This document shows positions 25,691-35,261 of a stretch of DNA of 64,000 nt, one piece after another (position 1 is the stretch's first letter; each line of letters begins with the position of its first letter). The notes below the pieces were generated by a model that saw only the letters and a program-made list of their open reading frames with translations, was not told the origin of the DNA and made no database searches. The position numbers were made by a program, and so were the translations under genes. Origin of the DNA: CAZWCX01 sp964632945 (GTDB taxonomy: Bacteria > Planctomycetota > MHYJ01 > WSZJ01 > CAZWCX01); the NCBI GenBank assembly GCA_964632945.1, contig CAZWCX010000003.1, forward strand, positions 71,670-135,669, written 5' to 3'.

Positions 25691-26836
25691 ATGTCCGATG
25701 CAACGCTGAAGGATGCGGTGACGGCCGCGGTATCCCGGGTCGTGGATTCGGTGATCGGCAAGGACCTGGGGACGCTCGGCATGGTGCAGGGCGTCGAGGT
25801 GAAGGACGGCAAGGTTTCGTTCACCCTCGAACACGTGACGCCGGCTCACCCGGCCCGAAAGGATCTCGAGGCCGCGGCGGAGAAGGCGGCCCGCGCGGTC
25901 GCCGGCGTCAAGGATGTGTCGATGCGGGTGGCCGCCGCCGTGCGCGCGAACCCCCTCCTGGAAGGCACGCCGTTCGGCAAGGGAGTCAAGCACATCATTG
26001 CCGTCGGCAGCGGCAAGGGAGGGGTGGGAAAGTCCACCGTCTCCGCCAATCTCGCCTGCGCGCTGTCCCTGGAGGGGGCGCGGGTGGGCCTGATGGACCT
26101 CGACGTCTGGGGGCCCAACATCCCGCTCATGATGGGGGCTCCCAAAGGCGTGCCTCCCGCGGTTTCCGCGGACAAGAAGATCGTCCCCCATACGCTGCAC
26201 GGCGTCAAGGTGATGTCGGTCGGCTTTTTCGTCCAGGACGACGAGCCCATCATCTGGCGCGGTCCCATGGTGAACGGGTTGATCAAGCAGTTCACCTCGG
26301 ACGTGGACTGGGGGGACACCGACTATCTCCTGATCGACCTGCCGCCGGGCACGGGCGACGTGCAATTGTCGATGACCCAGAACATGCCGCTGACCGGCGC
26401 GGTCGTGGTTTCCACGCCCCAGGACGTCGCCCTGCTGGACGTGGGCAAATCGATCGCGATGTTCCAGAAGGTCAGCGTACCGATCCTGGGAATCGTGGAG
26501 AACATGAGCTACTTCGTGTGTCCGAGTTGCACCGCGAGGCACGAGATCTTCCATCACGGCGGGGCGAAGCGGGCGGCGGAGAAGTGGAATCATCCGTTCC
26601 TGGGCGCCGTCCCGATCGACCTGGAGATCCGGGTGGGCGGAGACACCGGCACCCCGATCGTCGTCAAGAATCCGAAGAGTCCGCAGGCGGACGCCTTCCG
26701 CGCGATCGGACGCAGCCTGGCGGGGAACGTCGCGCGCCTGACCTTGGCGACGCCGGCCAAACCGGGTATCATGGATCGGTTCAAGGCCGCCTTCACGGGC
26801 GGGAAGCCCAAAGGGCAACCCGCATTCGATGTGTGA
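25691..26836 (+). CDS. Mrp/ApbC family Fe-S cluster carrier ATPase
   Basis: 381 residues. The ATG at 25691 has GGAG 8 nt upstream; a GTG at 25682 is less likely. An N-terminal MIP18/DUF59-like domain (about 1-85) precedes the P-loop ATPase with the deviant Walker A GSGKGGVGKSTVSANLA, switch DLDVWGPNIP and DYLLIDLPPGTGD. The CxxC in VCPSC near residue 280 forms the dimer-bridging Fe-S site in this family. It should bind and deliver [4Fe-4S] clusters to apo-enzymes. Its neighbours thiC and moaA both encode 4Fe-4S radical-SAM enzymes, so the context fits cofactor-enzyme maturation. Confidence 0.95.
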   Translation: MSDATLKDAVTAAVSRVVDSVIGKDLGTLGMVQGVEVKDGKVSFTLEHVTPAHPARKDLEAAAEKAARAVAGVKDVSMRVAAAVRANPLLEGTPFGKGVKHIIAVGSGKGGVGKSTVSANLACALSLEGARVGLMDLDVWGPNIPLMMGAPKGVPPAVSADKKIVPHTLHGVKVMSVGFFVQDDEPIIWRGPMVNGLIKQFTSDVDWGDTDYLLIDLPPGTGDVQLSMTQNMPLTGAVVVSTPQDVALLDVGKSIAMFQKVSVPILGIVENMSYFVCPSCTARHEIFHHGGAKRAAEKWNHPFLGAVPIDLEIRVGGDTGTPIVVKNPKSPQADAFRAIGRSLAGNVARLTLATPAKPGIMDRFKAAFTGGKPKGQPAFDV

Positions 26837-26904
26837 GAGGGCCGGGTCGCCTCCCGGTCCGGCGCGTAGCCGGCCGGCGGCGGCGCGATGAAAGGGGCTC
26901 CCGC

Positions 26905-27090
26905 ATGCCGGTTTACGAATACACGTGCACGAAGTGCGAGAACCGGTTCGAGGCCTTCGTCCACACGGCGAAGGCGAAAGTGGAATGTCCGCAGTGCGGC
27001 AGCGGCAAGGTCAGCAAGCTGCTCTCGCTGTTCGGGACACGTTCCAACGGTCCCGCCGCCGACGCGGGCGGGTCGGGACATTCTCTGTGA
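26905..27090 (+). CDS. FmdB-type small zinc-ribbon protein
   Basis: 61 residues. MPVYEYTC at the start, then CTKC (8-11) and CPQC (about 29-32), is the standard FmdB/CxxC_CxxC_SSSS layout, followed by a Ser/Gly-rich tail. It is widespread and annotated as a putative regulatory protein; the real function is not known. It lies 68 nt after mrp and 60 nt before moaA, all on the same strand, so it is likely part of that group. The RBS is weak (AAAGGGG at some distance). An in-frame ATG at 26888 in another frame is irrelevant. Confidence 0.88.
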   Translation: MPVYEYTCTKCENRFEAFVHTAKAKVECPQCGSGKVSKLLSLFGTRSNGPAADAGGSGHSL

Positions 27091-27150
27091 GGGAGCTGCA
27101 ACTGCCGCTAGTTCAGCGGCGTTCGGCCCCTTCGCGGAAGGGATCCGGTC

Positions 27151-28146
27151 ATGGATGACGCGGTACCACGGTTGATCGATCGATACGGGCGGATCCACCG
27201 CCGCCTGCGCATCTCGGTCACCGATCGCTGCAACTTCCGCTGCGTCTACTGCATGCCCGAGCAGGTGGCCTGGATCCCCAAACAGGAAGTCCTGACGTAC
27301 GAGGAATTCGAGCGCCTGACCCGGCTCATGGTCGGGTTGGGCATCGACCGCGTCCGACTCACCGGCGGGGAGCCGCTCGTGCGCCGCGACGTGCCGGCCT
27401 TGTGCGAGCGGCTGGCCCGCCTTCCCGGACTGCGGGAGGTCACGCTGACCACCAACGCCCAGGCCCTGGCGCGGTTCGCGCAGCCGCTGTGGGATGCCGG
27501 GCTGCGGCGGCTCAACCTCAGCCTGGATACCCTCGATCGCGCCCGCTTCCTGCGCATCGCCCGGCGCGACTTCCTCGACGACGTCCTGGCCGGGATCGCC
27601 GAGGCCGAGCGGGTCGGCTTTCGACCGATCAAGGTCAACATGGTGGTCATGCGCGGGGTGAACGACGACGAGGTTCCCGAGTTCGCGCGCCTGGCCCGGG
27701 AGCGGGAATGGGACGTTCGATTCATCGAGTTCATGCCGCTGGACGGGGATCGCGAGTGGGATCGCGGGAAGGTGTTTTCCGCCGACGAGATCGAGCATGC
27801 GGTGGCGCGCGTTCACTCGATCGTGCCGCTGCAGAACGATCCGTGCGACCCGGCGCGGGAGTACACCTTCGCCGACGGCGTCGGTCGCTTCGGCATCATC
27901 GCGTCGGTAACGCGCCCGTTCTGCGCCACCTGCGACCGGCTCCGGCTCACGGCCGACGGGAAGTTCCGGACCTGCCTGTTCGCCACCGAGGAGCTGGACC
28001 TCAAGACCCCGATGCGGGCGGGCGAGACCGACGCCCAGTTGACGCACCGGATTCTCGAGGCGGTGTGGATGAAGCGGCCGGGGCACCTGATCGGGCAGAC
28101 CGAGTTCGTTCAGCCCGCCCGGGCGATGTATGCCATCGGCGGGTGA
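27151..28146 (+). CDS. moaA: GTP 3',8-cyclase MoaA (molybdenum cofactor biosynthesis)
   Basis: 331 residues, the usual length; GGAAGGG precedes the ATG. It converts GTP to 3',8-cH2GTP in the first step of molybdopterin synthesis. The N-terminal radical-SAM cluster motif is CNFRCVYC (CxxxCxxC), followed by VRLTGGEPLVRRDV, LTTNA and NLSLDTLD. The C-terminal cluster motif is CATCDRLRLTADGKFRTC (CxxCx13C). The chain ends in the functional Gly-Gly. No other moa, mog or moe gene is in the window. It is convergent with the HD-GYP gene. Confidence 0.96.
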   Translation: MDDAVPRLIDRYGRIHRRLRISVTDRCNFRCVYCMPEQVAWIPKQEVLTYEEFERLTRLMVGLGIDRVRLTGGEPLVRRDVPALCERLARLPGLREVTLTTNAQALARFAQPLWDAGLRRLNLSLDTLDRARFLRIARRDFLDDVLAGIAEAERVGFRPIKVNMVVMRGVNDDEVPEFARLAREREWDVRFIEFMPLDGDREWDRGKVFSADEIEHAVARVHSIVPLQNDPCDPAREYTFADGVGRFGIIASVTRPFCATCDRLRLTADGKFRTCLFATEELDLKTPMRAGETDAQLTHRILEAVWMKRPGHLIGQTEFVQPARAMYAIGG

Positions 28147-28185
28147 GTCGGGCGGATCGGCGGCTTGCGGGAACCGGGGGGCGAA

Positions 28186-28926
28186 TCAACCCTGGGTGTT
28201 CGCGATCAGGGGCAGCCCCCCCTGGGCGAACACGTCCATCAGCGCGTCGACCACCTCCGGATCGAAGTGCGTGCCCCGGCAGCGCCACAGTTCCTCGAGC
28301 GCGACCGACGTGGGGACGGCCGGCTTGTAGCAGCGGGGCATGACGATGGTGTCCCACGCCTCGGCGGCGCCGATGATCCGGGCGAGGATGGGGATGTCGG
28401 CCGAGCCCAGCCGGTCCGGATAGCCGCCCCCGTCGAACCGCTCGTGGGCGTGCCGGATCGCGGCGCAAATCTCCTCGTCCCCGTCGCCCTCACGCAGGAT
28501 CGACTCGCCGATCGCGGTGTGGGCCTTGACGAGATCGAATTCCTCCCGGGTCAGCGGCTGGGACTTGATCCGCACGGACTCGGGGATCTCGATCATGCCG
28601 ACGTCGTGAAGGACGGCGGCGAGGGCGAGGCGACGCAGGCGGACGAGGGGGAGCTCCAGCTGTACGCCCAACTTCTCGGCCAGGGCGGCAACCCGCTGGG
28701 AGTGGCCGCGCGGGAGTCCGCTGCGATCCTCCACCTGGGCGGCGAAATCCTGGATGCCGGCGAGGGTGGCGGAGTCGAGGGTGGCTTCGTGACGAAGCCG
28801 GCGGAGGGTGGGACGCAATCGCGCCACGACGATCCGCGTCTCCACGCGGGACTCTCCCCCGAACCCTCCGGCGTCTTCCCGCTCCGCCGCTCCGGATGCC
28901 TCCGGGGGTCGCATATCGTCCGTCAC
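28186..28926 (-). CDS. Divergent HD-GYP domain protein
   Basis: 246 residues if started at the GTG at 28926, which has GGAGGG 9 nt upstream; an ATG at 28914 and an upstream in-frame start at 29055 are possible. HD-GYP proteins hydrolyse c-di-GMP with a bi- or trinuclear metal site. Present are GHSQRVAALAEKLG, AAVLHDVGMIEIPESV, the Lys/His of KAHTAIGESIL and HAHERFDGGGYPDRL. Two normally conserved positions differ: the HDxGK Lys is Met, and the signature HHExxDGxGYP reads AHERFDGGGYP. Activity is therefore uncertain. There is no other domain, only a short N-terminal helical region. The neighbouring divergent gene encodes an NtrC-type regulator. Confidence 0.85.
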   Translation of the reverse strand: MTDDMRPPEASGAAEREDAGGFGGESRVETRIVVARLRPTLRRLRHEATLDSATLAGIQDFAAQVEDRSGLPRGHSQRVAALAEKLGVQLELPLVRLRRLALAAVLHDVGMIEIPESVRIKSQPLTREEFDLVKAHTAIGESILREGDGDEEICAAIRHAHERFDGGGYPDRLGSADIPILARIIGAAEAWDTIVMPRCYKPAVPTSVALEELWRCRGTHFDPEVVDALMDVFAQGGLPLIANTQG

Positions 28927-29062
28927 CGCCGGTGCCCTCCACCCGAACACCCCGGGATTGTACCGGAAGCCGGCCCGGGGGGGAAGAAACGATCGCCGGC
29001 GGCCGGAATCTCCGCTCCCCGCTCGGACGGTGCCGCTTCCCGTCGAAGCCGTCAACGGAGCG

Positions 29063-29090
29063 TTGTACGTTCCGTTGTCGCTGCTATAAT
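29063..29090 (+). promoter_or_regulatory. Perfect TATAAT -10 box close to the NtrC-type gene
   Basis: TATAAT (29085-29090) is preceded, 16 bp away, by the weak -35 TTGTAC (29063-29068). The -10 ends 9 nt before the ATG at 29100. A Shine-Dalgarno (AGGGGAG, 29091-29097) sits between, which would not be transcribed if initiation is at the usual distance. Confidence 0.4.
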
Positions 29091-29099
29091 AGGGGAGCC

Positions 29100-30491
<1,392 letters not shown>

Positions 30492-30528
30492 GATCCTCCT
30501 GCCCGAAGTTCCTTGCCGGAGCGCCTGG

Positions 30529-31320
30529 ATGACCGAGCCGCTGGTCAAGTGCACGGTCTCGCACGGCGTGGGTACGCTCACGCTCAACCGCCCGGACAAG
30601 CTCAATGCGCTTTCCCCCCGCATGATGGCGGAACTGCTGCTGGCCCAGCAATCGCTGGCCGGAGATTCGCACGTGCGGGTCATGGTGGTGACGGGAGCGG
30701 GGCGTGGATTCTGCGCCGGCGGCGACCTCCAGGAAATCGAGGATGCGTGGAAGCGCGGCGACGAGGCCGGCCTGGGCGAGTTTCTCGACGCCGGCAAGCG
30801 GGTGGTCCTGGGCTTCCGCTCCGCCGCCAAACCGGTGATCGCGGCGATCAACGGCGTGGCTACGGGGGCGGGGTTCAACCTCGCCCTGGCGTGCGACTTT
30901 CGGATCGCGGCGCAGGAAACCCACCTCGGGCAGACCTTCGTGCGATTGGGCCTGCATCCGGACTTCGGCGCCACCTGGTTCCTGCCGCGCATCGTCGGCA
31001 CCGCGCGCGCGGTGGAACTCCTCCTCACCGGCGAAATGATCGACGCCCGCGAAGCCGCCCGGCTGGGCATCGTCAATCGCGTCGTGCCGCTGGATCAGCT
31101 TGAGCAGGCCGTCAAGGCCATGGCCGAACGCCTGGCGGCCGGTCCCCCGCTCGTCTATGCGCGAACGAAGGAGGCGGTCTACCGGAACGAGGCGGAGGGA
31201 CTTGCCGCGGCCATCGACTTCGAGCATCGGGCGCAGATGGATTGCATCCGCTCGGACGACGCCCGCGAAGGAATCGGGGCGTTCCTGGCCCGGCGCGCGC
31301 CGCGCTTCCAGGGAAGATAG
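30529..31320 (+). CDS. Enoyl-CoA hydratase/isomerase (crotonase) family protein
   Basis: 263 residues with GGAG 7 nt before the ATG. Crotonase-fold signatures are visible: LTLNRPDKLNALS, the oxyanion-hole segment GAGRGFCAGGDLQE, KPVIAAINGVATGAGFNLALACD, and FVRLGLHPDFGATWFLPRIVG. The usual catalytic Glu of hydratases (in GxxPxxGGT) reads Asp in HPDFGAT, which may point to isomerase-type or altered chemistry. The likely substrate is an acyl-CoA; the exact reaction is not assignable. It begins 37 nt after the NtrC-type gene. A 3-hydroxyacyl-CoA dehydrogenase lies 1.7 kb downstream, so beta-oxidation-type chemistry is plausible. Confidence 0.92.
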   Translation: MTEPLVKCTVSHGVGTLTLNRPDKLNALSPRMMAELLLAQQSLAGDSHVRVMVVTGAGRGFCAGGDLQEIEDAWKRGDEAGLGEFLDAGKRVVLGFRSAAKPVIAAINGVATGAGFNLALACDFRIAAQETHLGQTFVRLGLHPDFGATWFLPRIVGTARAVELLLTGEMIDAREAARLGIVNRVVPLDQLEQAVKAMAERLAAGPPLVYARTKEAVYRNEAEGLAAAIDFEHRAQMDCIRSDDAREGIGAFLARRAPRFQGR

Positions 31321-31339
31321 GCGTCGCCCCCGCGCGGCG

Positions 31340-32368
31340 TCAGGGCGTCAGCACGATCTTGCCGAAGGCTTCCCGACCCTCGAGCGCCCGATGCGCGTCG
31401 GCGGCGCGTTCCAGGGGGAGGACCCGGTCGACCACCGGGCGCAGAGCGCCGTTCTGCACGCAACGGAGCATGTCCCGGAACTCACGTCCGGAGCCCATGG
31501 TCGAGCCCAGGATCGTGATCTGGCGGTAGAAGATGTGTCGCAGGTCCTCCTGCGGGTCGAATCCGGTCGTGGCCCCGCAGGTCACCAGACGCCCCCCGCG
31601 TCTCAGGCTGCGCAGGCTGCGCGCCCAGGTGTCCCGACCGATGTAGTCGACCACCACGTCGACCCCGCGCTTGCGCGTAATCTCCCGCACCCGGGCGTCG
31701 AACGACTCCCGGGCATGGTTCACCACCAGGTCCGCGCCCAGTGCCCGCGCGCGCTCCAGTTTCTCGTCCGTGCCGGCCGTGGCGATCACCCGTGCGCCGC
31801 AGGCCTTGGCGATCTGGATCGCCGCCGTCCCCACCCCGGCGCCCGCGCCGAGGATCAGGACGTCCTCTCCCGCCTTCACCTGCGCCCGCGTGACCAGCAT
31901 TCGCCAAGCCGTCAGCGACACCAGGGGGAGCGCCGCCCCTTCCGCGTACGACAGCGACTCCGGAATCGGGTAGCAATTGCGCGCCGGCAGCGCGATCCGC
32001 TCGGTATAGGCGCCGTCGCCGTGCTCGCCGATCAGGGTGTAGGTCAGGCACTGGCTCCCCTCGCCGCCCGCACAGAATTCGCAGTGACCGCAGGAAATGC
32101 CGGGATTCACCAGCACCCGGTCGCCGACCGCCACTCCCGCCACGCCGGGGCCCAGCGCCGCAATCGTCCCCGAGGCATCGCAGCCGAGGATGCGCGGCAA
32201 CGCGATCTTCACCCCCGGCATCCCCCGGCGCACGAACAGGTCCAGATGATTGAGCGACGTGGCATGCACCTTGAGGACGACTTCGCCCGGACCGGCCGTC
32301 GGTTCCGGAATGTCGTCCACGCGCAGAACTTCCGGACCGCCATGCTCGTGGATTCGGACGGCGCGCAT
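31340..32368 (-). CDS. Zinc-type medium-chain alcohol dehydrogenase/quinone oxidoreductase
   Basis: 342 residues from the ATG at 32368 (GGAGGAG upstream). The N-terminal GroES-like domain has LNHLDLFVRRG, GCDASGTI and GDRV, then the structural-zinc-type cluster CGHCEFCAGGEGSQC. The Rossmann domain has GAGAGVGTAAIQIAKACGA for NAD(P) binding. Asp in LGCDASG replaces the more usual catalytic-zinc His/Glu pair, so it may be closer to the quinone oxidoreductase branch. Substrate unknown. It is convergent with the crotonase gene (19 nt apart) and divergent from the unknown gene at 32558. Confidence 0.92.
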   Translation of the reverse strand: MRAVRIHEHGGPEVLRVDDIPEPTAGPGEVVLKVHATSLNHLDLFVRRGMPGVKIALPRILGCDASGTIAALGPGVAGVAVGDRVLVNPGISCGHCEFCAGGEGSQCLTYTLIGEHGDGAYTERIALPARNCYPIPESLSYAEGAALPLVSLTAWRMLVTRAQVKAGEDVLILGAGAGVGTAAIQIAKACGARVIATAGTDEKLERARALGADLVVNHARESFDARVREITRKRGVDVVVDYIGRDTWARSLRSLRRGGRLVTCGATTGFDPQEDLRHIFYRQITILGSTMGSGREFRDMLRCVQNGALRPVVDRVLPLERAADAHRALEGREAFGKIVLTP

Positions 32369-32405
32369 CGGGGCTCCTCCGGCGGGCGACTGGGGACGTC
32401 GCCAA

Positions 32406-32434
32406 GCCCTACCACGGGAACCCACACCCGTCAA
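32406..32434 (-). promoter_or_regulatory. Candidate promoter of the alcohol dehydrogenase gene
   Basis: Minus-strand TTGACG (32434-32429), a 17 bp spacer, and TAGGGC (32411-32406). The -35 is good and the -10 is poor. It faces away from the promoter at 32490. Confidence 0.35.
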
Positions 32435-32489
32435 TGGATACCGCTTGACCCGGCGCCGCCCGCGCCCGTCTCTTCTGCCATGAAGTCAT

Positions 32490-32518
32490 TTGTCCCTCGG
32501 CCTGCGGGCGGATACAAT
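32490..32518 (+). promoter_or_regulatory. Candidate promoter of the unknown gene at 32558
   Basis: TTGTCC (32490-32495), a 17 bp spacer, and TACAAT (32513-32518). Predicted initiation near 32525 gives a leader of about 33 nt with GGAGG before the ATG. Confidence 0.55.
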
Positions 32519-32557
32519 GTCCCCCGGCCCGGAGTTCCCGGACCCCGGAGGTGCCCC

Positions 32558-33004
32558 ATGCCCTGGTTCGCCACCGACCCCAAGGTCGCTGAACAGATTC
32601 TGCGGGCGCACATCCGGGATACCGCCATCCTCCACACCATCGTCGGCGTGGGAAAGCGCTGCCTGTTCTGCACGCGGGACGCCCTGTACCTGGTGTCCTA
32701 CCGCCGCTGGCTGCCGATCCTCACGCCGCGGCCCGTGGCCGTGTTGTGTTTCCCGATCGCCCAGATCCTCGACCTGACGCTGGAGGAGCGCGGGGACGGA
32801 ACCGTGTGCCGGCTCGGGATCGCCACTCATCCGGCCCATCTGCCCCCGGACGGAAGAGTCCCGGACGAGCACTCCATCCTCTTCGTGACGCTGCTCGATC
32901 CGGGTTACAAGGAGACCATCGCGTCGGTCCGCTACCTGGTGGAATCGGCGCAATTCAAGGCCTCGTGGGAGTCGGGAGCGCACCCGGGCCCGAGCAAGAC
33001 GTAA
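32558..33004 (+). CDS. Small cytoplasmic protein of unknown function
   Basis: 148 residues. I do not recognise the family. GGAGG sits 6 nt before the ATG at 32558, so the gene is well supported. No signal peptide or TM helix is visible. The sequence alternates beta-like stretches (RCLFCTRDALYLVSYRRW, PVAVLCFPIAQILDLTLEE) in a way that recalls a PH-like or bPH fold, but this is only an impression. Two Cys form CLFC. It precedes the 3-hydroxyacyl-CoA dehydrogenase by 17 nt and is probably co-transcribed with it. Confidence 0.7.
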   Translation: MPWFATDPKVAEQILRAHIRDTAILHTIVGVGKRCLFCTRDALYLVSYRRWLPILTPRPVAVLCFPIAQILDLTLEERGDGTVCRLGIATHPAHLPPDGRVPDEHSILFVTLLDPGYKETIASVRYLVESAQFKASWESGAHPGPSKT

Positions 33005-33021
33005 GGGGAGGGGGAAGACGC

Positions 33022-33894
33022 GTGGGAATCGATACGATCGCCGTCCTGGGCGGCGGAACCATGGGCAACGGCATCGCGCAGGTTGCGGCCGCGGGCGGAT
33101 ACCGCGCCGTCCTCTTCGATGTCTCGCGCGAGGCGCTCGACCGTGCCGTGCAGACGATCACCGGCAACTTGCGCAAGGGTGTGGATAAGGGCAAGATCGC
33201 GGCGGGAGACATGGACGCCGCGCTCGGACGCCTGTCCACGGAGACCGACTTCGCGCGCGCCGTCGCGGACGCGGACCTGGTCATCGAAGCCGTCCCCGAG
33301 GAGATCGGGCTGAAGATCGACCTGTTCCGGAAGGCCCACGCCGCGGCGCAGCCCGGGGCCATCTTCGCCTCCAACACCTCGGCGCTCTCCGTCACGGAGA
33401 TGGCCGCCGCCAGCGGCCGTCCGGAGCGCTTCATCGGCATGCACTTCTTCAATCCCGTCCACCTCATGCGGCTCGTGGAGGTGATCCGCGGCTTGGAAAC
33501 CGCGGCGGCGACCCTGGATGCGACCCTGGAAGTCGCACGCCGGATGGGCAAGGAAACCGTCGAGGTGCGGGAGTCGCCCGGCTTCGTCACGAGCCGGATG
33601 AACGCGCTGATCGGCAACGAGGCGTTTCGCATGCTCGAGGAAGGCGTGGCGAGCCCGGAGGGAATCGACAAGGCGATCAAGCTCGGTCTCAATCACCCCA
33701 TGGGCCCGTTCGAAATGGTCGACCTGGTCGGACTGGACGTGCGCCTGAGCATCCTCGAGTTCCTCCATCGCACGCTCGGCGATCGGTTTCGCCCCACTCC
33801 GTTGATGGTCCAGTACGTCAAGGCAGGACGCCTGGGTCGGAAGGTCCGGAAGGGCGTGTACCGGTACGACGCGGACGGGAACCGGATTTCCTGA
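33022..33894 (+). CDS. 3-hydroxyacyl-CoA (3-hydroxybutyryl-CoA type) dehydrogenase
   Basis: 290 residues from a GTG with GGGGAGGGGG upstream. It oxidises 3-hydroxyacyl-CoA with NAD, or runs in reverse. The N-terminal Rossmann motif is VLGGGTMGNGIAQ, followed by DLVIEAVPE, SNTSALSVTEMA, the catalytic-His segment GMHFFNPVHLMRLVEV, and ESPGFVTSRMN. The C-terminal domain has NHPMGPFEMVDLVGLD. The length is that of single-domain HbdH/PaaH enzymes, not of the multifunctional FadB type. The crotonase at 30529 could supply its substrate. Whether NAD or NADP is used cannot be told with confidence. Confidence 0.94.
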   Translation: MGIDTIAVLGGGTMGNGIAQVAAAGGYRAVLFDVSREALDRAVQTITGNLRKGVDKGKIAAGDMDAALGRLSTETDFARAVADADLVIEAVPEEIGLKIDLFRKAHAAAQPGAIFASNTSALSVTEMAAASGRPERFIGMHFFNPVHLMRLVEVIRGLETAAATLDATLEVARRMGKETVEVRESPGFVTSRMNALIGNEAFRMLEEGVASPEGIDKAIKLGLNHPMGPFEMVDLVGLDVRLSILEFLHRTLGDRFRPTPLMVQYVKAGRLGRKVRKGVYRYDADGNRIS

Positions 33895-33943
33895 ACCCCC
33901 CGGACCGCGAAAGCGCGGGGGAGATGTGAGGGTCGGAGCGACC

Positions 33944-35251
33944 ATGGCAAGCGGTGCGTCGGACGATTCGCGGGCGGCGGGTTCCCTACCCGGCGACGCG
34001 GGGCTCCCGCGGCTTCGCCCGGGCGCCGCCGGTCGCGTCCGCGCGTCGAAACTCGCCGCTGCGGGCCTGGCCGGGCTCCTCGCGCTCCTGTCCGGGTGCG
34101 CCGCGCCGAGCGGCCGGGAGGAGGGCGGCGGATTCGAAATGAACGCCCTGCCGGAGGCGCTCCCACCCCGGCCGGCGGAGAACGTCCTCATCCCCACCCT
34201 CGACTCCCTCATGGGCGAGCGCTGGTGGGGGCTCTACGCCAATCAGACCCGGATCGGCCGGGTCCACCTGGCGGGCAAGCGCGTGCAGACGGCGGAGGGA
34301 GAGGGCGTCGGGCTCGCGGTCGAGAGCCTCCTCGAAGTCCCGCCGCCGACGGTCCGACTTCGCTGGGAAGCCCAGTACGCCAAGAACGGAAAGCCGCTCT
34401 ACCTCCGGGAAACCACCCAGGAGGAGAACCTGACCGGGGGGCAGAGCCGCTCGCGGACCTTCGAAGTTCGGGGGGCGCAGGTGCAGTGCGTCGGCGTCGA
34501 CCCGTCCGGGGCGGCCCGCGAAACCGCCTACCCCTGGCCCGAGGAGAGCGCCTTCCTGCTCGCCGGGCTCGAGGGGCCGGAAATGTTCATGGTGGCGGCC
34601 TCGGTCCAGCCCCTGGTCGGGAAGTCGTACGAGTACATCGTCGCCGGTCCGACCGGCCCCGTACCCCTGCGCATCGACGTGGAAGATCGCGAGATCATTC
34701 CGGTGCGCGACCAGAACCATGATTGCCTGCGGCTCCTCCTGCAGCAGGGCACTCTGAGTCGACGCGTCTGGATGACGGACGAACGGCAGGTGGTGAAATG
34801 GGCGGAGATTCGCCCGGACGGCAAGGAAGGGATCGTCGCCCTCCTGGGGACCGCCGAGCAGGCCGACAGCGATCTCGGCGGCGGATCGGGTCTGCCCGGG
34901 CCGCACGAGGTGGTCCTCGCCTTCATCAAGGGAGTCGTCTCGGACAATCGCGAGTTGATCGACCTGCAGTGCGACTACGATGCCCTGTACGGGAGCTTCC
35001 AGCGCGACGGTCGCGCGAAGGCGATCTCCCGCTCGGCCTTCAATGCCTGGTTCCGCAACCGGGTCATGGCGGACGCCAACCTGCGCATGTCCGCGCGCTC
35101 GGTCGAAATCCTGCGGCCGCTGCTGAAGACGGTCATTCGCGGGAACAAGGCCGCGGTTTCCTTCCAGGATCCCGCCAGCGGCAAGGACTTCTTTCGTTTC
35201 AGCTTCCGTCTCTCCGGCCGCGGATGGCTGGTCGTCAACTACGAACCGTGA
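33944..35251 (+). CDS. Putative lipoprotein of unknown function
   Basis: 435 residues. The ATG at 33944 has GGAG 5 nt upstream; GTG at 33926 is an alternative. A hydrophobic stretch ends in the lipobox LLSGC (about residue 53), so a lipid-anchored exported protein is expected, although the region before the hydrophobic part is unusually long. The mature part is beta-rich (RWWGLYANQTRIGRVHLAG, RLRWEAQYAKNGKPLYLRE). A compact alpha/beta domain follows at the C-terminus (PHEVVLAFIKGVVSDN onward to WLVVNYEP), resembling DUF4878/NTF2-like tails by eye. Family not recognised. The next gene, also exported, starts 10 nt downstream, so they form a pair. Confidence 0.75.
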   Translation: MASGASDDSRAAGSLPGDAGLPRLRPGAAGRVRASKLAAAGLAGLLALLSGCAAPSGREEGGGFEMNALPEALPPRPAENVLIPTLDSLMGERWWGLYANQTRIGRVHLAGKRVQTAEGEGVGLAVESLLEVPPPTVRLRWEAQYAKNGKPLYLRETTQEENLTGGQSRSRTFEVRGAQVQCVGVDPSGAARETAYPWPEESAFLLAGLEGPEMFMVAASVQPLVGKSYEYIVAGPTGPVPLRIDVEDREIIPVRDQNHDCLRLLLQQGTLSRRVWMTDERQVVKWAEIRPDGKEGIVALLGTAEQADSDLGGGSGLPGPHEVVLAFIKGVVSDNRELIDLQCDYDALYGSFQRDGRAKAISRSAFNAWFRNRVMADANLRMSARSVEILRPLLKTVIRGNKAAVSFQDPASGKDFFRFSFRLSGRGWLVVNYEP

Positions 35252-35261
35252 GGGATTGCCC

